Source of the DNA: Micropterix aruncella
Lineage: Eukaryota; Arthropoda; Insecta; Lepidoptera; Micropterigidae
Direction: 5' to 3'
DNA length: 64,000 bases
Assembly (NCBI GenBank): GCA_944548615.1
Contig: OX155967.1
Location: forward strand, 19,451,554 to 19,515,553
Shown here piece by piece: positions 58,331 to 64,000 of this stretch. The translations under genes were made by a program, and so were the position numbers. Under the pieces are notes generated by a model. That model was not told where the DNA came from. It did no database searches and was given only the letters and a program-made list of their open reading frames with translations. Positions within the stretch are counted from its first letter, which is position 1, and every line of letters begins with the position of its first letter.

Positions 58331-58474
58331 GAAGTTAGGAGCAAAACATCGTATTTAAAATTTAGTGTTACCAGAGTAGAAATCGACAAAAGCCGCGTTT
58401 TCATATGTCAGGGTAGGGAAACCAGTCCACTTCTTTGAGTGTCCTCTCCATCGCAGATCTCAGCAATCAACTTT

Positions 58475-58724
58475 CGATTTTAGGGAAAGAAAAACCTAAC
58501 CTAACCTAACCTAACAGAAAAACTTAAAACATTTTTTTTAATGTTTAGTTTGATGTACTGAATCATCCACTACAAGGATGCCGGTAATTAATGTCACTTC
58601 GATTTTAGGGAAAGAAAAACCTAACCTAACCTAACCTAACAGAAAAACTTAAAACATTTTTTTTAATGTTTAGTTTGATGTACTGAATCATCCACTACAA
58701 GGATGCCGGTAATTAAATGTGGAG
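58475..58724 (+). repeat. Two tandem 125 bp units with interstitial telomere repeats
   Basis: Units start at 58475 and 58600. Each has CGATTTTAGGGAAAGAAAAA, then four CCTAA repeats (the complement of insect TTAGG), then AGTTTGATGTACTGAATCAT. The two are almost identical, so the duplication is recent. A diverged AGTTTGATGTACTGAATCGC stretch occurs at 36007. Confidence 0.85.
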
Positions 58725-58911
58725 AGGTAAAAATATTCACCACTTTAATTTACCCTGACATGATAATTTGCTACTTCTTTTTCTAAATTTAAAATTTATA
58801 GCATATGCTTTACTGCTTTATTTTTGGTTTGTAAAATAATATAAAATTATTTTATTTCGTGTAATCATGTCCTAATGCGCCATTCTCAAACGTTGCTAAC
58901 TTCGGGTTTGT

Positions 58912-59010
58912 ATGCAAGTTTGCTTTCTGCAAGAATGCCGTCTGCAAAAATGCCGCCTGCAAGGTTGCCGCCTGCAAGGTTGCCTCCTGCAAATCTGCCC
59001 TCAACAAATT
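58912..59010 (-). repeat. 15 bp array reading as pentapeptide repeats, array 2 (inverted)
   Basis: The unit is the complement of array 1 (TGCAAGAATGCCGTC type), five to six copies. On the minus strand one frame reads RADLQEATLQAATLQAAFLQ, then TAFLQKANLH. The two arrays could pair as a ~90 bp imperfect stem separated by ~600 bp. Confidence 0.8.
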
Positions 59011-59818
59011 TGGAGCTGTCAAAAGTGACATGTTTTGACATGAAAAAGTGACAAAGTGGCATGACAGGCAAGTTTGCCGCATGCAAAACTGGCGCGCCCC
59101 ACACATTCGAGCATATCGTAATATCGATAACAATTACCGATATTACAGAAATTATGACAATTTGCAGAGTTTTAAGATTAACCGAAATATTTAAAAAAAA
59201 ACGATCAAAAAAAAAATATTTTCGTGAAACTTTTAAAAAAGGGCACAAATTTTTATGTTTTTTTCAATATTTTTTTTTTTTTTTTAATTTTGCGGTAAAT
59301 TTGAAAAAACGTTTTTGTCCACGGTGTTAATTTGATATTGAAGAAATTTCGTTGTTTCAGGTTACCTTTCGTCATCATCAACAGCCATTTTGTAAAAACA
59401 CATGTTATTTACTAACAACTTTGTAATATACTCATTTGTTACAAACTTTAATAAAAATAATAATAAATTTTAAAATTAATTCTTTTGTATTGATTTTTGA
59501 TTAATATCAACTGTACGAAAATTTTAATCAATCGTGTTGAAAGTCCTTCCCCTTTAAATCCCAATCCAGAGGATTTTTATACCAGCATTAACGTTTCCGT
59601 CTTCGTTCGTAAATAATAATTTCATTGGATTAATTAAGGGGTTACGGTAGTAGAAAATCTGTCATGGAGTTCGCCATATTTTTTTACAAATGGCATCTAT
59701 TTAAAAAAGCATGGTGGTCCCCATGAATGATGTTCTCCTACCGTTCCTATTAAATAGTTTACTACAATGTAATATAACAAAAACCTTAGCCACAGCAACG
59801 CGTGGCCGGGTCTGCTAG

Positions 59819-60604
59819 TGTATATATATAACATAAACTTGCCTAATAAATATATATTTATTCAAAAAATTCATATTTAATAAAAGGTTAAAAAAATTCG
59901 ACATAGTACAGAATATTTCAGAATGTTCGGTACAGGTTGTCGATGTGTCGAATAACGCGTTATTATGATGCATTATCCAAGAATTGTTATTCCACAAATT
60001 TACCACTTTTGGGCTAATGTTTTCTCGCAATGGCCACATATCGTCCGAAAATATTATTTGTTAGCTTTCCTCTGCAGCTCGAGAAGGAATTCGGAGTGGA
60101 TATCACTGCGATAGCCAATGAAAATAATAGACGAGAATTTGATTTTCAAGCGACTTTCTCTACGTGTTTTTTTCGGATTCGGCTCGCTATCGAGTCGCCA
60201 TTCTCAGGCTTGTGGCTGATTTGCAAGTCAAACTCATAAACCCTTGTTTGTTCATCTGTTATGATACGTTTAAGGAATGTAGGTTGAGAATTTCCTTATT
60301 CAAGCACGTATTCGGCAACCTGCTTGTTTTGAACTTTTCAAAGACAGTTGAAATCGACTAATCAAACAAATATCGATAAATAATTTGAAAAATTGCGCAA
60401 CAACTCTACATATGTGACAATTGAATAACTTTTTTTTATTTTACTTATTTTTATTTATTTAGTATTGCAAATATGTGAGTGAACAATATTAGCTTCGGAA
60501 CTATGCAGAAAAATATTTTAAACATTGAATCAATAACAGAAAATCTAACTGTTCTAAGGTAAATATTTAGTTTTGTGTGTATATACTGTGTGTATATCTT
60601 TTCG
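59819..60604. other. AT-rich spacer with one unidentified open frame
   Basis: The frame 60030-60239 (69 codons) contains SFPLQLEKEFGVDITAIANE. The EFGVD-x-x-x-I-x-x-E pattern faintly recalls hAT-type domesticated proteins but is not enough for a call. Nothing else was recognised. Confidence 0.3.
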
Positions 60605-60608
60605 TTAA

Positions 60609-61262
60609 CCCTTCGACGACCAAATTTGGTTGCACATCAGAACACCGTTGACTACGTAACGACCAATATTGGCGGCTTGCTCCCGGAGCGCACAATAATA
60701 TTATTTTCTAATTCGAATGCTTCCTAAAATCCATACCAAATATCTCTTTATTACCATAGATAATAGACGGCCGCTAGAATAATTTTGTGCGTCATTTCGC
60801 GGATATTTCTGGTAAAATTCTATTGTCAAACATCATAATTTTTTTTCGAGAAACCAAAATTTTTATTAGTTTTTATAAGCTAATATTTAAGTATTTTTGT
60901 ATGTAAATAAGCAAATCGAAATATTAACTTTAATAAAGAATCTAATGAAGATCACGATAGTATTTACAATTTCTAAATAGGGTTCCGTATTTTTCCGTAA
61001 GACAAGTACAAATTAGAAATGGCGAGTTTTTTTTCACTTTTTTCGACTTTCTCATAGTTATTTATAATTATCTAATTCTTTTACAAAATGAGATTTGAAT
61101 ATTCTATTTACGAAATTTTAATTCGATCATTGCACAGTTATTCTTTTTATGATTGCTATAGTAGTTCCATAGTTATAGTACTTTTTGTCGAGCGCGGCGA
61201 TATTGCAAAAAAAAATCCAATAAATTGCCGCTATTGCCGAAATTATACCGCTACTCGAAGGG
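60609..61262. mobile_element. piggyBac-type MITE, intact copy
   Basis: 654 bp flanked by TTAA on both sides (60605-60608 and 61263-61266). It begins CCCTTCGACGACC and ends CTACTCGAAGGG, so the termini are CCC...GGG with CCCTTCGA/TCGAAGGG inverted, the standard piggyBac arrangement. No transposase. The interior matches 15654-17176 minus its nested insertion. Confidence 0.85.
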
Positions 61263-61469
61263 TTAAGGAAATTATGATTAGTATATAGAAAAAATAAAAT
61301 AATAATTTTATCATATATGCAAAAAAGAATAAAGATGCTAAAACTATATTAAAAATGACCAAGTACTTAAAATTGGGGGTGGAAAATTTTAATGTCGGCG
61401 ATTAAATTCAAATCAGAATAAATAAAAAAAAATATTTGAATAGCTTTTACATCATTATTATTGTATTGT

Positions 61470-62065
61470 GAACGCGTTAAAAAAAGCAGGATGACGACGG
61501 AAATATCCATTTTGAGCCGATTATGAACATTTCTAGTTGGAAGTCTTGCTGTGTCTGTCTGTCTGTCTGGCAATTTGTCTGTGTTATATTCCTCCGCGAT
61601 AGCGCCCACACGCTTAATCAGATTGAGCTGAAATTCGGCATGAAGGCATCATTTAATCGTAACAAGAGTTGAAAAGGTGTGGTAGAAATCGGTCCACCGT
61701 CATATTTCAATCTCGAAATATTCGACTTGTAGACTTGATATTTGGTACACGTGCCTTGTTGGGCCGAAATCATATTGTGAAATTTTATTTGCAATATCTC
61801 ATACACAATCTACACTTATAATGTTTAAATTCCGACCTACACTTCAAAATCAAATATTAAAGTTATCTGTTGGCTCTTGCCTAACCCCGCTGTTGGCCTT
61901 AAAACGAACCGCGCCGACCGAGGCGGTTGCAATGGAACCCAACCGGGTTCGTCCGCCGGCCGAGAGAGGGCGCTCATCGATATTGTTTATGAAATTATAT
62001 TTAGATGAAATCAGTCCTTGGCTACTTGCTGGGGAAGTGTCGGGGTGACACAACGAGTTTTCTAA
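61470..62065 (+). repeat. Repeat family B, plus orientation
   Basis: It starts near GAACGCGTTAAAAAAAGCAG, then GACGGAAATATCCATTTTGA, a GTCT microsatellite, GCGATAGCGCCCACACGCTT and GAGCTGAAATTCGGCATG. It ends GGGGAAGTGTCGGGGTGACA with CAACGAGTTTTCTAA. A GC-rich part at 61900-61980 is not present in the other copies. Confidence 0.65.
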
Positions 62066-62240
62066 ATATGTTGACACTTCACGCTTCAACCACACAACAG
62101 GTAAACTGTTCCACTGGCCGTTTGCTGGGATTAGTGTGGAATCGTGTTTTCTCCAGTTTGAAGTCGTGCACTGGCAAATGATGGTTAAAGATTGACGATA
62201 GGTCGGGGTAATTTCAGCGTCGGTTGAGGATCTTAATGTA

Positions 62241-63410
62241 TGTCCCCACTCGTCCCCACTTTTTGTTTCATTTTGCGCTTTCCTCTGACGCATTCGAGTA
62301 ATACCTTAGCGCATGCAATATCGCATGCCTCAAAACTAGTTGGACGACAGCGCATGCCTCAGCGCACGCCTATCCGGCACCTTGTGGATAGGCGTGAGTC
62401 ACTCCCCGTGCATCTTGCGACACAAAATGGCGGAATAAAAAGTATAAAACGTTGCGATTTATAGAACATTGTCAAAATTGTCTTATAATATGGCACCAGA
62501 ATCATAGATTATAACAATACAACATAAAGGAAGGACGCTATGACTGCTCTGGGCCAAACCTAAGAAATGAATCTACCCTAGTACGGGCATTATCCTAGTT
62601 GGGTTGTTTTTAAGACATATTTTTATACTTGACAACGTATAACCATAGTTTCGGGTATATTGATATTTTTTCATCAGGTAAAAGTCACTTTAAGGAAACC
62701 ATTAAAAAGTCTTATCAGTCCTTTGTCCCCCCTATTTCATCTAATGACTATTAATCCCTTAAACGGTTTACATGAATAGTTTTTTGTAATATTTAAAAAA
62801 AAATATATATTTTTGCTACAAAATAATTAATAATGGTTATGGTCTTAACGTAAAATTTAATTTTCATTTGTTTTTTGTTATTTCTCTTTTGTCTATCAAT
62901 AAATAAATGCTTAAGAAATGTAAGTATAAATAAGATATAACAACGGAGATATGTACTGTACACATAATATTAACGGTAAATAGTGTTAACATATAATTAG
63001 TCATAGTTTTATTGTTATATTTTGTATTTGTTATATATAAACGCTGTTTGTTAACCGAATAAAATAAAATTAAAAAATAATTAAATAAATAAATAAATAC
63101 TACTTTCTCTTAAATGAAGCATTAATATTTAAAAATAAACTACAATTTTGATGCGAAAATTCTCAAAAACAATATATGAAGCCTACGGTCATGTTGTTTT
63201 CTTGAACTTCTTAACACTATATATACCGCAGTGCTTGCTACAAGTTCACACTTGTCCATCGTAATATCCACCAGGATAACGTCAGTGATAGCAATTGAAT
63301 AGGCGAAAGCGAATAAATGTAGACGTATAATAATGCATGCACTAGACGCAAGATGAAATTAAAGGTGACGACGCAAAATGAAGACGAAAGCGCACGAATG
63401 GGGACACACC
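62241..63410. mobile_element. 1.2 kb non-autonomous element with imperfect inverted ends
   Basis: Left TGTCCCCACTCGTCCCC, continuing TTCATTTTGCGCTTTC, and the complement of the right end, GGTGTGTCCCCATTCGTGCG, continuing TTCATTTTGCG, are inverted relatives. TTAA lies next to both ends (62233-62236, 63411-63414). The interior has repeated GCGCATGCCTCA motifs at 62310-62370 and is otherwise AT-rich without a gene. Confidence 0.6.
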
Positions 63411-63574
63411 TTAACACGTTTCAATGAAGTCACCCTTGTCTCTGAGTCTTTTAAAAAATCTAGCTTTTTGAACCCATTGGCATCTTAGTCTTAGACTTTC
63501 TCAAGGAGATCATTATCCTCACTCCAGATCTGTAATACAAATGTTGAGATTGAAACGAAAGACATTATATAGAC

Positions 63575-64000
63575 ACCGCGAGGCTGGTTTATTTCAGCTA
63601 TTTTCACAGCTTAATGTCGTATGGCATCTTGCTGTGGGTTCATGCTGCTGACGCTGATAAAATATTTATACTACAGAAACGAGCCATCCGCGCTATTTAT
63701 AAATTAGGTGCTATTTAAAGAAATCAATATTTTGACACTTGCATCTCATTACACCTATGAAAACTTAATGTATGTGCATAAAAATAAAGAACTGTTTTTA
63801 AAAAACTCTGATAGGCATAGTGTCAATACTAGAAATAAAAATAAACTTGCTGACCATAAAAGTCGACTCTCCAAAACCACAAAATCATTCAAAGGGCAAT
63901 GTATACGCTTCTACAATAAAGTCCCAGAAAACATGCACAATTTATCTGTGATACAATTTAAGTCATTTATTAAGAAGAAGCTATACTCAAAGGGCTACTA
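63575..64000 (+). pseudogene. Jockey-type LINE ORF2 C-terminus, running off the window edge
   Basis: It reads MSYGILLWVHAADADKIFIL, QKRAIRAIYKLGAI then a stop, and after a shift YENLMYVHKNKELFLKN, SVNTRNKNKLADHKSRL and CIRFYNKVPENMHNLSVIQF. The YGILLW and LQKRAIRAIY motifs parallel the LINE at 33681-34157 (YGILLWGNAAH, LQKRAIRAIVG), so it is the same broad clade but a different, older copy. At least one stop and one frameshift are visible. The end lies beyond 64000. Confidence 0.8.

Larger units (their letters stand above)
57436..59818 (+). mobile_element. Helitron, 2.4 kb, non-autonomous
   Basis: The 5' end TCTTAATATATATAAATTAC follows A. The 3' end CAACGCGTGGCCGGGTCTGC, then TAG, is followed by T, and GCCAC-AGCAAC-GCGTGGC forms the terminal hairpin. 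The subterminal CTTAACCGATTTGAATCAAA is typical of insect Helitrons. No Rep or helicase remains are visible. Instead the interior holds two inverted 15 bp arrays (58176-58330, 58912-59010) and a duplicated 125 bp block with telomere-like repeats (58475-58724). Confidence 0.8.

Noticed and set aside
58098..58438. Genuine pentapeptide-repeat protein gene
   Set aside because: Several frames on both strands show five-residue periodicity, there is no conserved start or splice context, and the array is short. Kept as a finding, not as a gene.
60030..60361. Domesticated hAT-type gene
   Set aside because: Only a faint EFGVD-x-x-x-I-x-x-E resemblance; no dimerisation motif or catalytic region follows.
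54522..64000. Third exon of the plus GH1 gene, for example after TTTTTCAGGGGTTGG at about 55588
   Set aside because: The reading frame meets a stop within two codons (GGT TGG AAA TGA), and no NEP or ENG motif was found anywhere downstream.

Overview
The window reads as insect nuclear DNA, most likely from a moth or butterfly. It is AT-rich and crowded with degraded transposable elements. It holds short interstitial TTAGG-type telomeric repeats, GT-AG introns, and exons of insect-type family 1 glycoside hydrolases (the myrosinase/beta-glucosidase-like group). No rRNA, intact tRNA gene, CRISPR array or prokaryotic operon was seen. The species assignment is an inference from these general traits and from repeat types that I associate with Lepidoptera.

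The only host-type genes I can support are two partial GH1 genes arranged head to head. One runs leftwards (minus strand) with exons at 10902-11002 and 5861-6178. The other runs rightwards (plus strand) with exons at 53238-53329 and 54221-54521. In both pairs the codon is split in the same place, and the proteins are clear paralogues. The signal-peptide exons and the exons with the catalytic glutamates (NEP and ENG regions) were not found. The genes may continue beyond the window on either side, or they may be broken duplicates. The roughly 42 kb between them is a transposon graveyard.

From left to right: a Helitron 3' end (1-172); a broken Mutator-like transposase plus YqaJ nuclease gene (892-3240, minus); the minus GH1 gene with tandem repeats in its intron (5861-11002); a LINE tail (11281-11860); a piggyBac-type MITE interrupted by a second MITE (15654-17176); a Penelope-like GIY-YIG fragment (17393-17902); Helitron helicase remains (20524-20700) and a 2.8 kb Helitron carrying two lysine-coding arrays and a possible captured exon (22600-25385); a 3.8 kb element with roughly 700 bp inverted ends, a 10 bp target duplication and a decayed gene of a family I cannot name (26905-30741); and a Tc1/pogo-type element with its transposase tail (35209-36243).

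Further right are fragments of RTE, Tc1 and Penelope elements (36669-40035); an almost intact LINE, one stop codon from a complete ORF2, inserted into another repeat (40417-44134); a 4.9 kb element with 23 bp inverted ends holding hAT and Mutator/YqaJ remains (45482-50389); the plus GH1 gene; a second Helitron containing inverted 15 bp arrays that read as pentapeptide repeats (57436-59818); a clean piggyBac-type MITE (60609-61262); and a LINE fragment running off the right edge.

Several insertions can be dated relative to each other because one element splits another. An uncharacterised repeat of about 0.5-0.7 kb (family A) occurs at least seven times, always in the same orientation. A tRNA-derived SINE shares its 3' end with a LINE tail in the same window, which points to a SINE/LINE partnership. 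Nearly all coding stretches outside GH1 are frame-shifted or truncated.
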